Notes: generated by a model from the sequence alone, not told the origin. A stretch of DNA of 55,459 nt from RGIG5050 sp045636065 (GCA_045636065.1 JAZTWW010000060.1:1-55459), one strand, 5' to 3'. Shown: positions 41,898 to 50,766, counted from the stretch's first letter. Numbers and translations are program-made.

Positions 41898-42887
41898 ATG
41901 AATTTCGCTTGGCCATATTCCTTTCTCCTTCTGGCGCCGCTGGCGTTCGCATCGTGGCGCATGCTAAGACGCGCGCGCCGCTCGGGCGTGAAGTTCAGCG
42001 CCGTGGCGAACCTCCCGGCAAAGACGGCGGGATGGCGGGCAAGGCTTTCGTCGTTCGCGCCGTACATCCTGATTGCGGCATGCGCCCTTCTCACTCTTGC
42101 GGCTGCGCGGCCGCGCTCCCTGCTCGGGCGCTCGTCGAGGGTGGTCGACGCGATAGCGATCGTGATGACGGTCGACGTAAGCGGATCGATGGCGGCGACG
42201 GATCTTACGCCGCGCGATGGCTTTGTGCGCGTGATGAAGACGAGGCTCGACGTCGTAAAGGAGATATTCGCGGGGTTCGTCAAGGCGAGGAAGGACGATC
42301 TCATAGGCCTTGTCACCTTCGGCGGATATGCGAGCGTAAAGGCGCCGCTTACGGGGGATCACGAGGGGCTTCTCCACATCCTAAAGGGCGTCGAAATCCC
42401 GAGGCGCGAATACAACGCGATGGGTAGCGTCGTGAACGCCGATGAGACGCTCACCGCGATAGGCGACGGGCTTGCCGTTTCGCTCGCGCGCATAAAGGAT
42501 GCGCCGGTCAAATCGAAGGTGATAATCCTCCTTTCAGACGGCCGGCAGGTCGTGGAGGACGCGATCGACCCGGAGGAGGCGGCAAGGGCCGCAAAGAAGT
42601 ACGGCGTCAAGATATACTCGATCGGCGTCGGTACGGACCAGGGAGATTTCGACGAGGAGCAGCTTAAATCGATAGCCTCCATCACTGGCGCGAGATACTT
42701 CCACGTGAGCGACCGCAAGGCTCTTGCCGACGCGCTCTCGGAGATCGATTCCATGGAGAAGACGCGTGTGGAGGTATCCAAGTACGAGCGGTATTCGGAG
42801 TATTTCACCATTCCGCTCGTGGCGGGCGCCATCCTTGCGGCGCTTGCGGTAACGCTCCAGATGGCGGCGTCGCGCCGCGTGGCGTAG
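41898..42887 (+). CDS. batA: BatA-like von Willebrand factor A membrane protein
   Basis: 329 residues from ATG 41898. Two N-terminal hydrophobic segments (about 5-20 and 53-70) enclose a basic stretch, the BatA N-terminal pattern. The VWA domain shows the MIDAS metal site DVSGS at 93-97, RLDVVKEIFAGFV, GLVTFGGYA, LLSDGRQVVEDA and a C-terminal helix at about 303-322. Bat proteins, usually with a MoxR ATPase and DUF58 partner, are tied to aerotolerance or complex assembly; no such partners are seen here. It is one of only two plus-strand genes and is followed by an atypical response regulator after 25 bases. Confidence 0.84.
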   Translation: MNFAWPYSFLLLAPLAFASWRMLRRARRSGVKFSAVANLPAKTAGWRARLSSFAPYILIAACALLTLAAARPRSLLGRSSRVVDAIAIVMTVDVSGSMAATDLTPRDGFVRVMKTRLDVVKEIFAGFVKARKDDLIGLVTFGGYASVKAPLTGDHEGLLHILKGVEIPRREYNAMGSVVNADETLTAIGDGLAVSLARIKDAPVKSKVIILLSDGRQVVEDAIDPEEAARAAKKYGVKIYSIGVGTDQGDFDEEQLKSIASITGARYFHVSDRKALADALSEIDSMEKTRVEVSKYERYSEYFTIPLVAGAILAALAVTLQMAASRRVA

Positions 42888-42912
42888 GTCCTCAAAGCAG
42901 GAGGCGTAGCCG

Positions 42913-43614
42913 ATGACGGACGTGCTGCTTGTCCACCCGGGAGGCGAAGAGGCCGATTCGATCGCGCTGGCGCTCGAATCGTACGGCTACTTCGTGAGGC
43001 GCGCGGCTGACGGCGTCGAGTGCATGGTGGCTATAAGAGACCGCGAGCCATCGCTCGTCATGACAGCGCTCGACACCGGCACCCAGATAGGCGCGTTCGA
43101 CATTCTAAGGGAGCTCGATTCATGCTACCCTGAAACGCCCGGGATAGTCGTATCCTCCACGGCGGACGAGGCCGCCCAAGTGCGGGCGTTGAGATCGGGG
43201 GCGGTTGATTTCATACCCCTTCCGGCCAGCGACAGCATGATAGCCGCAAGGGTGCATGCGGCCATACGCACCGTGGAGAGGCACAGGACTGCGGCAGACG
43301 TCTCCGCGAAGGCGCGCGGCCAGGCGCCCTTCAACTTCGGAACGGCGAGGATAGACCCGAAAAGGATGAAGATCATCCCGCCTGACGGGGAGGAGAGCGA
43401 CATGACGGCAAGGGAGCTCAAGCTTCTTACGCTCATCTCCGAAGTGGACGGCGCGGTCGTAAAGCGCGAGACGATCATCAACGCCCTCTGGGGGGTGGGG
43501 AGCTTCTCGGCATCGCATTCGCTCGACGTGCTCATTTCAAAGCTGAGGCGCAAGCTCGGCGCGGCGGAGCGCTTCCTCGAAGGCGTATACGGGATCGGCT
43601 ACAGGAAGATCTGA
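42913..43614 (+). CDS. OmpR-type regulator with degenerate receiver domain
   Basis: 233 residues. The C-terminal winged-helix domain is typical (MTARELKLLTLISEVDGAVV, SHSLDVLISKLRRKLG, EGVYGIGYRKI). The receiver is odd: the N-terminal acidic pair is replaced by VHPGGEEAD at 7-15 (HPG instead of EDD), D54 in TALDTGTQIG is a possible acceptor but lacks its metal partners, and the conserved Lys of beta 5 is Leu (FIPLPASD at about 99-106). Such receivers usually work without phosphorylation. No kinase gene is adjacent on this strand. Ribosome site: AGGAGG about 10 bases upstream. Confidence 0.86.
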   Translation: MTDVLLVHPGGEEADSIALALESYGYFVRRAADGVECMVAIRDREPSLVMTALDTGTQIGAFDILRELDSCYPETPGIVVSSTADEAAQVRALRSGAVDFIPLPASDSMIAARVHAAIRTVERHRTAADVSAKARGQAPFNFGTARIDPKRMKIIPPDGEESDMTARELKLLTLISEVDGAVVKRETIINALWGVGSFSASHSLDVLISKLRRKLGAAERFLEGVYGIGYRKI

Positions 43615-43630
43615 CCTTTTGCGCGGGACA

Positions 43631-45085
43631 TCACCTGCGGAAGTCGCTCAAATGCCCGATAAGGCTTCTTAGGCCCCTATAGTAGAAGCCGAAGTCGAAG
43701 AGCGTGCGGGTGGAGGTGAAGCGCCTCAGAAGCGCCTTGGGCTGGAGGAATCCACGGTATACGTCGCGTATGGCGGATTTGATCTCCTCCTCGGAAACGA
43801 GTGGCGTCTTCATTATCTGGCGGCGCATATCGTACTCGTCCCAGTCGAGGGTGGTGAGCCCGTCCGATGCGGCAAGCTCCTTGAAAAGCGGCGTTCCCGG
43901 ATATGGGATCGTCATCGTGCACTGGAGGGTCGACGCCCAGCCGTTTGCGAGAAGCCTCCTTGCAAGCGCCACCGTCCTTGCGATGTCCTCCCGCCCCTCC
44001 CACGGATAGCCGAACATGAAAGTGAGGTGTACGTCAAGCCCCGCCTTGGATGCCGCCTCCGCGCCCTTCTCGACATCCTCCACCTTCAAGGCCTTTACAA
44101 GCCTGTCGAGCGTCGGCTGGTTGGCGCTTTCGACTCCGAAAAGGACGAGCCTGAAGCCGGCCTTGCGCATAAGCGCGTACTCCTCCGCGCAAAGCCTTCC
44201 GAAACGCATGTTGCAGTCTATGCGCACCCTTTTGTTGAGGCCGCGCGAAATCATCTCTTCGCAGAATTCCCTGAGCCACGCTCCGGCGGGAAAGCTGCCG
44301 GTATCGTCCATTATCTCCTTGACGCCATACCTTGAAACGAGATCCTCGATCTCGTCGACGACGCTCTTTACGCTGCGCGTCCTGTATCTCGGGTAGAGCG
44401 TTGTCCAGCTGCAGAAGGTGCACCTTCCATGCCAGCAGTCGCGCCCGCTCATTATGTACGTACCTGGGGTGCGTCTGAAATTGCCGTTTCTCGTGGCGTA
44501 GAGGTGCCACTTCGCGAGATCCCTGTCGATCCTCGGGGCGTCGTTGAGATCGTGGTCGAGGCGGAAAGGCCCTGTGTTTGCGATCCCATCCCCGCGCCTG
44601 AACCATATGCCTGGCTCCCCTGGGACTGGCGCCCCGGAAGCGACTTCCTTCAAAAGCCCGTCGAGAAGGAAGTCCCAATCGCCGCCGGTCAAGATGTAAT
44701 CGGCATCCGCGGCCTTCATCGTCTCTTCCGGCATGGCCGTCACATGGTCTCCTACCATCACGACCTTGACGCCCGGGAGAGCGGCCTTTATCTTTCCCGT
44801 CCACGCCCAATGGCGCTTGACGACGGGCGTTTTCGTCTCCATCACGACGAAATCGGGATGAAACGAGGCCAGTTCCCGAAGGAACCGGCCTTCATCCCAC
44901 TCTTCGGCGATGCCGTCGAGCCAGGCCACATCGTGGCCGGAGCGCTTGAGCATCGCCGCCGCCGTGGCTGGCACCACGGGGAAAATGTATGTGGGTCGCG
45001 AGAACCATTGGAACTGCCTGTTCTGCGAAAGAAGCGGAACGCCCTTTTCGCTCGCAAGCGGCGGATAGGCTATCGCGACCCTCAT
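43631..45085 (-). CDS. B12-binding-like / radical SAM protein
   Basis: 484 residues. An N-terminal cobalamin-binding-like Rossmann domain (about 25-150, with GHDVAWLDGIAEE and VVMVGDHV) lacks the DxHxxG base-off motif. The radical SAM domain follows with a 4Fe-4S site spaced CX4CX2C (CWHGRCTFC near 223-231), then MDDTGSF, LFGVESANQPTLDRL and FMFGYPWEGREDI typical of the BchE-like class. The C-terminus is basic. Members methylate or rearrange lipids, peptides or porphyrins; the substrate here is unknown. It is separated by 8 bases from the DUF481 gene upstream and is convergent with the regulator. Confidence 0.85.
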   Translation of the reverse strand: MRVAIAYPPLASEKGVPLLSQNRQFQWFSRPTYIFPVVPATAAAMLKRSGHDVAWLDGIAEEWDEGRFLRELASFHPDFVVMETKTPVVKRHWAWTGKIKAALPGVKVVMVGDHVTAMPEETMKAADADYILTGGDWDFLLDGLLKEVASGAPVPGEPGIWFRRGDGIANTGPFRLDHDLNDAPRIDRDLAKWHLYATRNGNFRRTPGTYIMSGRDCWHGRCTFCSWTTLYPRYRTRSVKSVVDEIEDLVSRYGVKEIMDDTGSFPAGAWLREFCEEMISRGLNKRVRIDCNMRFGRLCAEEYALMRKAGFRLVLFGVESANQPTLDRLVKALKVEDVEKGAEAASKAGLDVHLTFMFGYPWEGREDIARTVALARRLLANGWASTLQCTMTIPYPGTPLFKELAASDGLTTLDWDEYDMRRQIMKTPLVSEEEIKSAIRDVYRGFLQPKALLRRFTSTRTLFDFGFYYRGLRSLIGHLSDFRR

Positions 45086-45093
45086 CTAGCGGC

Positions 45094-46095
45094 TTACCAC
45101 TTGTAGCCGAGGCCGAGGATGTACCTCAGGTCGCTCTTCTTCGCGCCGGGAGCGGGCTCGTTGTCGTAGTCCCACTCGAACTTCGCGAGGAGGTTCCAGC
45201 CGCCCCAGATCTTCGTCTCGGCGCCGATATCGGCGTTGATCACGTGGTTGCTGAACTCGCCGACCTCAGGATGGAACTCGAAGTTGTGGAACACTTCGAC
45301 GTTCTCGACGGAGGCGGGAAGCCACGTGGCGGTGTGCTTGTAGCGGAACGAGCAGTAGTCGTCGCTCTTGCCCTGGCGCTCCTTCGTCCACTCGAAGCCG
45401 GCTTCCTGCGAGAAGCTGAACTTGCCGACGTTGTCGATCTCGTAGCCCTCGAGCCACTGGTAGCCGAGACCTACGCCGAGGCGGTAGCGGCTGGAGAGGG
45501 CGTTGATCGAGTCGCGCTCGAACTTGCCGTTCTCATATCCGTACACCTTCTCGGAGATGAAGTGGTCCCACTGCTCGGCGAGCGTGATCTTGTCCTTCGT
45601 CTTCTGCTTGGTGGCCTTGCTCGTGCCGTTCTGCGACCAGTTGTACTCGCCGGAGGCGGTGAAGCGGTCGTCCTCCCAGCGGCGGTTGACGTCAGCCGCG
45701 ACGTTCACGTCCTCGCTGACGGTGTTGCCGCGCGAAACCGTGGCGCCGACGGTGATGCTGCCGTGCCAGGCCTCTTCGGGGTTGACGGCCTTGACGTCGG
45801 CCATGTCGAGGCCTTCGCTGTCGGCCGTGAAGCCGCCGTCGGTGATGCCGATCGTAACTTCGCGGCGCGTCTTGTCCGCGAAGACGACCGTGCTCTTCTT
45901 CTCGGTGGTCATGGAGGCGACCTTCTCGGCCTTCACCTTGACTTCGCCGACGTCCTCGGTCTTGAACGTGATCGTCTGGCCGTCGATGCTGACGACTTCA
46001 CCGAGCAGCCTTGCGCCGCTCTTGAACTGGATCTCGTCAGCGATGGCGGCAAAGGCCGCGCATCCGGCGAGAGCTCCTATCATTAGTCTCTTCAT
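45094..46095 (-). CDS. DUF481 outer-membrane beta-barrel protein
   Basis: 333 residues with a signal peptide ending FAAIA-D (about 19). An N-terminal module (DEIQFKSGARLLGEVVSI and EVKVKAEKVASM) of small-beta type precedes a barrel of alternating strands rich in Trp, Tyr and Phe, such as GSITVGATVSRGNT, SSRYRLGVGLGYQWLE, ADIGAETKIWGGWNL and the C-terminal DLRYILGLGYKW ending in an aromatic residue, the outer membrane insertion signal. It supports a diderm envelope. AGGAAGGATAAATA precedes the ATG. Function of DUF481 proteins (e.g. YdiY) is unclear. Confidence 0.85.
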   Translation of the reverse strand: MKRLMIGALAGCAAFAAIADEIQFKSGARLLGEVVSIDGQTITFKTEDVGEVKVKAEKVASMTTEKKSTVVFADKTRREVTIGITDGGFTADSEGLDMADVKAVNPEEAWHGSITVGATVSRGNTVSEDVNVAADVNRRWEDDRFTASGEYNWSQNGTSKATKQKTKDKITLAEQWDHFISEKVYGYENGKFERDSINALSSRYRLGVGLGYQWLEGYEIDNVGKFSFSQEAGFEWTKERQGKSDDYCSFRYKHTATWLPASVENVEVFHNFEFHPEVGEFSNHVINADIGAETKIWGGWNLLAKFEWDYDNEPAPGAKKSDLRYILGLGYKW

Positions 46096-46155
46096 TATTT
46101 ATCCTTCCTGTCTTGTTTCCTCTTTCCTGATCATCCTCGGTCAGATCCGCCGGCA

Positions 46156-48408
46156 TCACAGGAAAGCGTGGCAGGTGCGCTTGATGACGTCGTCCTGCTG
46201 CTCCTTCGTGAGGTCGATGAACTTGACGGCATAGCCCGAGACGCGGATCGTGAAGTTCGCGTACTCCGGCTTCTCGGGATGTGCCTGGCAGTCGAGAAGC
46301 TTCTCGACTCCGAAGACGTTGACGTTGAGGTGGTGGGCGCCCTTCGAGAAGTAGCCGTCCATCACGCTTACGAGATTCTGCACGCGCTCCTCGTCGGTGT
46401 TGCCGAGCGCGCCCGGGTTGATCGTCTGCGTATTCGAGATGCCGTCGAGGGCGTACTCGTAGGGGAGCTTCGCGACGGAGTTGAGCGACGCTATAAGCCC
46501 GCTCTTCTCGGCGCCGTAGCTCGGGTTCGCGCCGGGCGCGAGAGGTGCGCCGGCGCGGCGGCCGTCGGGCATGTTGCCGGTGGCCTTGCCGTAGACGACG
46601 TTCGACGTGATCGTAAGGATCGACGTGGTGGGCTCGGCGTTCCTGTAGGTGTGGTTCTGCGAAACGCGGTGGAGGAACATCTTGAGAAGCCTCACTGCGA
46701 TCTCGTCGGCCCTGTCGTCGTCGTTTCCGTAGCGCGGGAAGTCTCCCTCGGTGCGGAAGTCGACCACAAGCCCGGTCTCGTCGCGGATCGGATACACCTT
46801 GGCGTACTTGATTGCGCAGAGCGAATCGACTGCATGCGAGAAGCCGGCGATGCCCGTTGCGAACGTGCGCCTCACGTTCGTGTCGATGAGCGCCATCTCG
46901 GCCGCCTCGTAGTAGTACTTGTCGTGCATGTAGTGGATGAGGTTGAGCGTATTGACGTAGAGGCGAGCGAGCCAGTTCATCATCTGCTTGAACTTGGCGA
47001 GCACGTCCTCGTAGTCGAGGGGTCCGTCCCCTACGACGCCCTGGTACGAAGGCGCCACCTGAAGGCCGGTCTTCATGTCGCGGCCGCCGTTGATGGCGTA
47101 GAGGAGGCACTTCGCGAGGTTCGCGCGCGCTCCGAAGAACTGCATCTCCTTGCCTACCTGCGTCGCCGAGACGCAGCAGCAGATGGCGTAGTCGTCGCCC
47201 CAGACGCGGCGCATCACGTCATCGTTCTCGTACTGCATCGAGCTCGTCGCTATGGACACCTTCGCGCAGTAGTCGCGGAACGTCTTGGGAAGGCGCTTCG
47301 AGTAGAGGATCGTCATGTTGGGCTCGGGGCTCGGGCCCATGTTCTCGAGCGTGTGGACGAGGCGGAAGTCGTTCTTCGTGACCATGTGCCTGCCGTCGAT
47401 GCCGAGGCCGGCGATGGAGAGCGTCGCCCATACGGGATCGCCCGAGAAGAGCTCGTTGTAGCTCGGGATGCGGGCGAACTTGACCATCCTCAGCTTGAGC
47501 ACGAGGTGGTCGATAAGCTCCTGCGCCTCGCTCTCGGTGAGGATCCCCTTCTTGAAGTCGCGCTCGATGTAGATGTCGAGGAACGTCGAGATGCGGCCGA
47601 TGGACATCGCAGCGCCGTTCTGCGTGCGGATCGCCGCGAGATAGCCGAAGTAGAGCCACTGCACGGCCTCGCGGGCGTTTGTGGCGGGTTTGGAGATGTC
47701 GAACCCGTAGCTTGCGCCGAGCCTCTTCATCTTGGCGAGGGCCTTGATCTGGTCGGCGACCTCCTCCCTGAGGCGGATCACGTCCTCGGTCATGTTGCCG
47801 TCGCCGATGTGGGCGAGATCGTACTCCTTGGCGGCGGTGAGAGCATCGATGCCGTAGAGCGCCACGCGGCGGTAGTCGCCGACGATGCGGCCGCGGCCGT
47901 ACGTGTCGGGGAGGCCGGTGATGATCTTGGACTTGCGCGCGAGACGGATTTCAGGGGTATACGCGTCGAACACGCCCTGGTTGTGCGTCTTGTGGTAGAC
48001 GGTGAAAATCTTGTGGAACTCGGGGTTGGGGGTGTAGCCGTAGGTGGTGAGGCTCTCCTCGGCCATCTTGATGCCGCCGTAGGGCATGAACGCGCGCTTG
48101 AGTGGTTTGTCCGTCTGGAGGCCGACCACCTTTTCGAGGTCCTTCTCGAGGTAGCCGGGCGGGTAGGCGTCAACATCGCTTACGGTGTCAGCATCCATAT
48201 CTAGGACGCCGCCCTTCTTTCGCGACTCCTTGAAAAGCTCCTGGAGCTTGCCCCATAGCTTGTCGGTGGCCTCTGTAGGACCTTCAAGGAAGCTCGAATC
48301 GCCGTCATACGGCCTGTAATTGCGTTGGATGAAGTCGGTTACGTTGATCTCTTCCTGCCAACGTCCGCCGGCGAATCCTTCCCATTCAGGTCTTTCCACC
48401 TTGCCCAT
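46156..48408 (-). CDS. pflB: Formate C-acetyltransferase (pyruvate formate-lyase)
   Basis: 750 residues, near the usual 760. Converts pyruvate and CoA to acetyl-CoA and formate in anaerobic metabolism. The radical Gly lies near the C-terminus in RVSGYAVKF, and the active-site cysteines are in DDYAICCCVSATQVGK; E. coli has ACC here, so this enzyme has three Cys in a row. The N-terminal WEGFAGGRWQEEINVTDFIQ and SIGRISTFLDIYIERD match PFL. The activating radical SAM enzyme (PflA) is not found in the window. Its own promoter, at 48472-48500, is followed by a leader of about 55 bases with the small hairpin GCUGGA/UCCGGC and an AAGGGAG site. Confidence 0.97.
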   Translation of the reverse strand: MGKVERPEWEGFAGGRWQEEINVTDFIQRNYRPYDGDSSFLEGPTEATDKLWGKLQELFKESRKKGGVLDMDADTVSDVDAYPPGYLEKDLEKVVGLQTDKPLKRAFMPYGGIKMAEESLTTYGYTPNPEFHKIFTVYHKTHNQGVFDAYTPEIRLARKSKIITGLPDTYGRGRIVGDYRRVALYGIDALTAAKEYDLAHIGDGNMTEDVIRLREEVADQIKALAKMKRLGASYGFDISKPATNAREAVQWLYFGYLAAIRTQNGAAMSIGRISTFLDIYIERDFKKGILTESEAQELIDHLVLKLRMVKFARIPSYNELFSGDPVWATLSIAGLGIDGRHMVTKNDFRLVHTLENMGPSPEPNMTILYSKRLPKTFRDYCAKVSIATSSMQYENDDVMRRVWGDDYAICCCVSATQVGKEMQFFGARANLAKCLLYAINGGRDMKTGLQVAPSYQGVVGDGPLDYEDVLAKFKQMMNWLARLYVNTLNLIHYMHDKYYYEAAEMALIDTNVRRTFATGIAGFSHAVDSLCAIKYAKVYPIRDETGLVVDFRTEGDFPRYGNDDDRADEIAVRLLKMFLHRVSQNHTYRNAEPTTSILTITSNVVYGKATGNMPDGRRAGAPLAPGANPSYGAEKSGLIASLNSVAKLPYEYALDGISNTQTINPGALGNTDEERVQNLVSVMDGYFSKGAHHLNVNVFGVEKLLDCQAHPEKPEYANFTIRVSGYAVKFIDLTKEQQDDVIKRTCHAFL

Positions 48409-48471
48409 GGCAATCTCCCTTTTTTGAAACTTTAATGCCGGAAAACCCCTCTCCAGCGTTTATTCACGGAT

Positions 48472-48500
48472 ATTCTACCCTTTTTCCACTGCGAAAGCAA
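48472..48500 (-). promoter_or_regulatory. pflB promoter
   Basis: On minus: -35 TTGCTT (48495-48500), 17 bases, -10 TAGAAT (48472-48477). It lies just beyond the SDR gene stop. I see no clear FNR-type dyad. Confidence 0.6.
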
Positions 48501-48503
48501 GCA

Positions 48504-49280
48504 TTAGTTTTCCGTCCGGACCGGCTGAGAGGGGATGCGTACGCGGGGCCTTGAAAAGAGCCCCCTGACCTGCTCCGCCTTCGCCCAGGAAAGGAGAATC
48601 CCCGCGAGGCCGCACACAAGCCGCCTTGGAAGAGGCAGCGCGATCGCGCCAAGACGATCTCTCGCGAATGCGGCCTTTGTCGTATTGGACGCCACGATCA
48701 CCGTCCCCAGGGCGCGTTCGCTCGAAAGCGCGTCAGAGATTGCCTCGTGGAGCGTCGCCCTCCCGGTCTCCGTCAAGGCCGTGCGCCTGTCCCCGAGAAG
48801 GATGCCGAACCTTCCGGCAAGCCTCATCCAGATGCCGCCGGTCCTTGTGGAACCGTCCTCGGCGACGATGACGCCTGGCCTTACGAACGTCACGGAAAAC
48901 GGCCAGGATCGCGACTTGAGAAACATGTCCTGCGCCACCTTCCTAGCCGAGTACGGACCCTTGAGGGGGCTTTCGTCGATTGGCGTCGATTCATCGACCT
49001 CATCCAAGTCGAAGCCGTAGACGGACATGGACGATATCTGGATGAACCTTTCAACCCCGTGCGAGGAAGCGAACGCCGCAAGGCGCGAAACATCCTCCCT
49101 GGCCGCATCCAAGCCCCCCTCCCTGGGAAGGCCGAAGTTCACGACCGCCTTGAAATCTTCCGCGGGGAGCGGCCCCAAAGCGCTCGCCTCCTCCACCTCC
49201 CATCCGGCGGCCTCAAGCCTGGCCTTCAGCCCCTGGGCCGCGAACGAGCGCCTCCCTGAAACGAGTACGCGCCCTTTCAT
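48504..49280 (-). CDS. NAD(P)-dependent epimerase/dehydratase-like SDR
   Basis: 258 residues, shorter than typical extended SDRs. The N-terminal glycine motif is altered (VSGRRSFAAQG rather than TGxxGxxG). The catalytic Ser/Tyr/Lys triad appears as SSMSVYG near 84-89 and GPYSARK near 109-115. FVRPGVIVAEDG follows. The C-terminal RRLVCGLAGILLSWAKAEQ suggests substrate-binding or membrane contact. Substrate is unknown; nucleotide-sugar epimerisation is the family's usual role. It overlaps the upstream histidine kinase by ATGA, so may belong to that operon. Confidence 0.75.
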   Translation of the reverse strand: MKGRVLVSGRRSFAAQGLKARLEAAGWEVEEASALGPLPAEDFKAVVNFGLPREGGLDAAREDVSRLAAFASSHGVERFIQISSMSVYGFDLDEVDESTPIDESPLKGPYSARKVAQDMFLKSRSWPFSVTFVRPGVIVAEDGSTRTGGIWMRLAGRFGILLGDRRTALTETGRATLHEAISDALSSERALGTVIVASNTTKAAFARDRLGAIALPLPRRLVCGLAGILLSWAKAEQVRGLFSRPRVRIPSQPVRTEN

Positions 49281-50098
49281 CGCGCCTCCACTGCCGCAGA
49301 AGGCGGCGGAAGATGCACCTTGAAAGTCGTTCCCCCTCGCGGAGTGGGCTCTGCTGAGATCGTGCCGCCGTAGGAGTCCGTTATGGCCTTCACAAGCGAA
49401 AGCCCAAGCCCGTTACCCCTCCGGCTGCGGCTCGACTCGGCGCGCCAGAACCTGTCGAATATGAAAGGCATGTCCTCCTTGGCGATGCCGCAGCCGGTGT
49501 CGCGCACGGTTATGTCCACCCCGCCGGAAGGGGCGCCGCCGACCATAAGCGACACCTCGCCGCCGCGCGACGTGAACTTGACGGCATTGTCGACGAGATT
49601 GCCTATAAGCTGCATCAGCTTTGCGCGGTGCCCCATGAAAAAGACGTCCTCCTCGGGAAGGAGAAGCGCGAGCGAAACGCTCTTTTCTGCCGCGACCATG
49701 CGGAAGAGGCCGTCCGTGCGCCTTGCGACATCCTTCAAGTCCACCTTTTCGCGCGGTGTATTCCCGATCGAGAAGCCGGTCTTGGATATGTCGAGCATCG
49801 TATTGACGAGCGTGAGCATGGCGGCGCATTCGTCGGCCACGTTCCCGGGAAGACGCTCAAGGCTCTCCTGGTCTGTCGCGGCCATCTCGGCCATCGCCGC
49901 AAGGTGGGTGAGCGGGGTCCTGAGATCGTGCGCTATATCGTCCGCCAAAGTCCGCAGCTCCTTGAGCGCCCTTTCCCTCTCGGCGATCTTCGCGGCGAAC
50001 GCGCGCGATATGCGTCTCGCCGCTACGTACGCGGCGACGGCCGCGGCGGCAAGCGCGATGGCGGCAATGCTAGCTGTGAGGGTTATGTTCGAGAACAT
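49277..50098 (-). CDS. Sensor histidine kinase with single membrane helix
   Basis: 273 residues. One N-terminal helix (about 7-27) anchors the protein; there is no periplasmic domain. HisKA: His57 in DDIAHDLRTPLTHL. ATPase: NLVDNAVKFTSRGG, DTGCGIAKEDM, FDRFWRAESS, GNGLGLSLVKA. It closely resembles the kinase at 4454-5608, suggesting duplication of one two-component system. Starts 29 bases inside the response-regulator gene. Confidence 0.9.
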   Translation of the reverse strand: MFSNITLTASIAAIALAAAAVAAYVAARRISRAFAAKIAERERALKELRTLADDIAHDLRTPLTHLAAMAEMAATDQESLERLPGNVADECAAMLTLVNTMLDISKTGFSIGNTPREKVDLKDVARRTDGLFRMVAAEKSVSLALLLPEEDVFFMGHRAKLMQLIGNLVDNAVKFTSRGGEVSLMVGGAPSGGVDITVRDTGCGIAKEDMPFIFDRFWRAESSRSRRGNGLGLSLVKAITDSYGGTISAEPTPRGGTTFKVHLPPPSAAVEAR

Positions 50099-50759
50099 AT
50101 CCGAACCCTCTGACGGTATGTATGAGCTTGACCTCTTCGCCGCGGTCGATCTTGTCGCGCAGGCGGCATATGCACGCCTCGACGACGTTTGTCATCGTTC
50201 CGATGTCATAGTCCCATACGTGCTGCATTACGGTCGAGCGGGTGACGACGCGGCCCGCGTTCCTGAGCAGGTATTCGAGAAGCTGGTATTCTAGCGGCTG
50301 GAGCGTGATGCGCCGTCCGCCGCGCGTTACGCGGTGCGTCGTGAGATCGAGTTCGAGGTCGGCGAGCTTGAGGACCGTCGGCTGGGCCGGCTCGCTCGCG
50401 CTCGTGCGCCTCAGGAGCGTCTGGACGCGCGCCACCAGCTCGGCGACGGAGAACGGCTTCGCGAGATAGTCGTCGGCGCCGGCCTCAAGCCCGGCGATCT
50501 TGCTTTCCACGGAGTCGCGGGCGCTTAGCGCGATTACGGGAAGGCGGCTTCCTGATGCGCGAAGCCTCTTGAGAAGAGCGATTCCGTCCATCCCTGGAAG
50601 CATTATGTCCGTGACGGCCACATCGAAGCCGCCTTTGAGGGCGAGTGAAAGCCCCTCCTCGCCGTCCGCGGCGACGGTTGGAGAGAAGCCGTTTTCTGAG
50701 AATGCCCGCTTTATGAACCCGGCCGTCTTGGCGTCGTCCTCTATTATAAGGATGTTCAT
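50070..50759 (-). CDS. OmpR-family response regulator
   Basis: 229 residues. Receiver complete: E7/D8/D9 in IIEDDA, D51 in VTDIMLPGMDG, LSARDS, K in YLAKPFSVAEL. The winged helix shows LQPLEYQLLEYLLRN, VVEACICRLRDKID and VRGFGYVLEHN. It resembles CusR/QseB-type regulators. The kinase follows with an overlap, the normal pairing. No obvious operator was seen. Starts 8 bases after the U32 gene stop, so the U32 gene may be cotranscribed upstream. Confidence 0.93.
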   Translation of the reverse strand: MNILIIEDDAKTAGFIKRAFSENGFSPTVAADGEEGLSLALKGGFDVAVTDIMLPGMDGIALLKRLRASGSRLPVIALSARDSVESKIAGLEAGADDYLAKPFSVAELVARVQTLLRRTSASEPAQPTVLKLADLELDLTTHRVTRGGRRITLQPLEYQLLEYLLRNAGRVVTRSTVMQHVWDYDIGTMTNVVEACICRLRDKIDRGEEVKLIHTVRGFGYVLEHNPHS

Positions 50760-50766
50760 GCGCCTT

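Noticed and set aside
43631..45085. Radical SAM protein as the PFL-activating enzyme
   Set aside because: It has an N-terminal B12-like domain and CX4CX2C spacing; PflA is about 250 residues with CX3CX2C and no such domain.
46168..48204. 678-codon open frame on plus antisense to pflB
   Set aside because: Opposite strand encodes a full PFL. The antisense product is low complexity, rich in Val, Asp, Glu and Arg, and has no recognisable domain.
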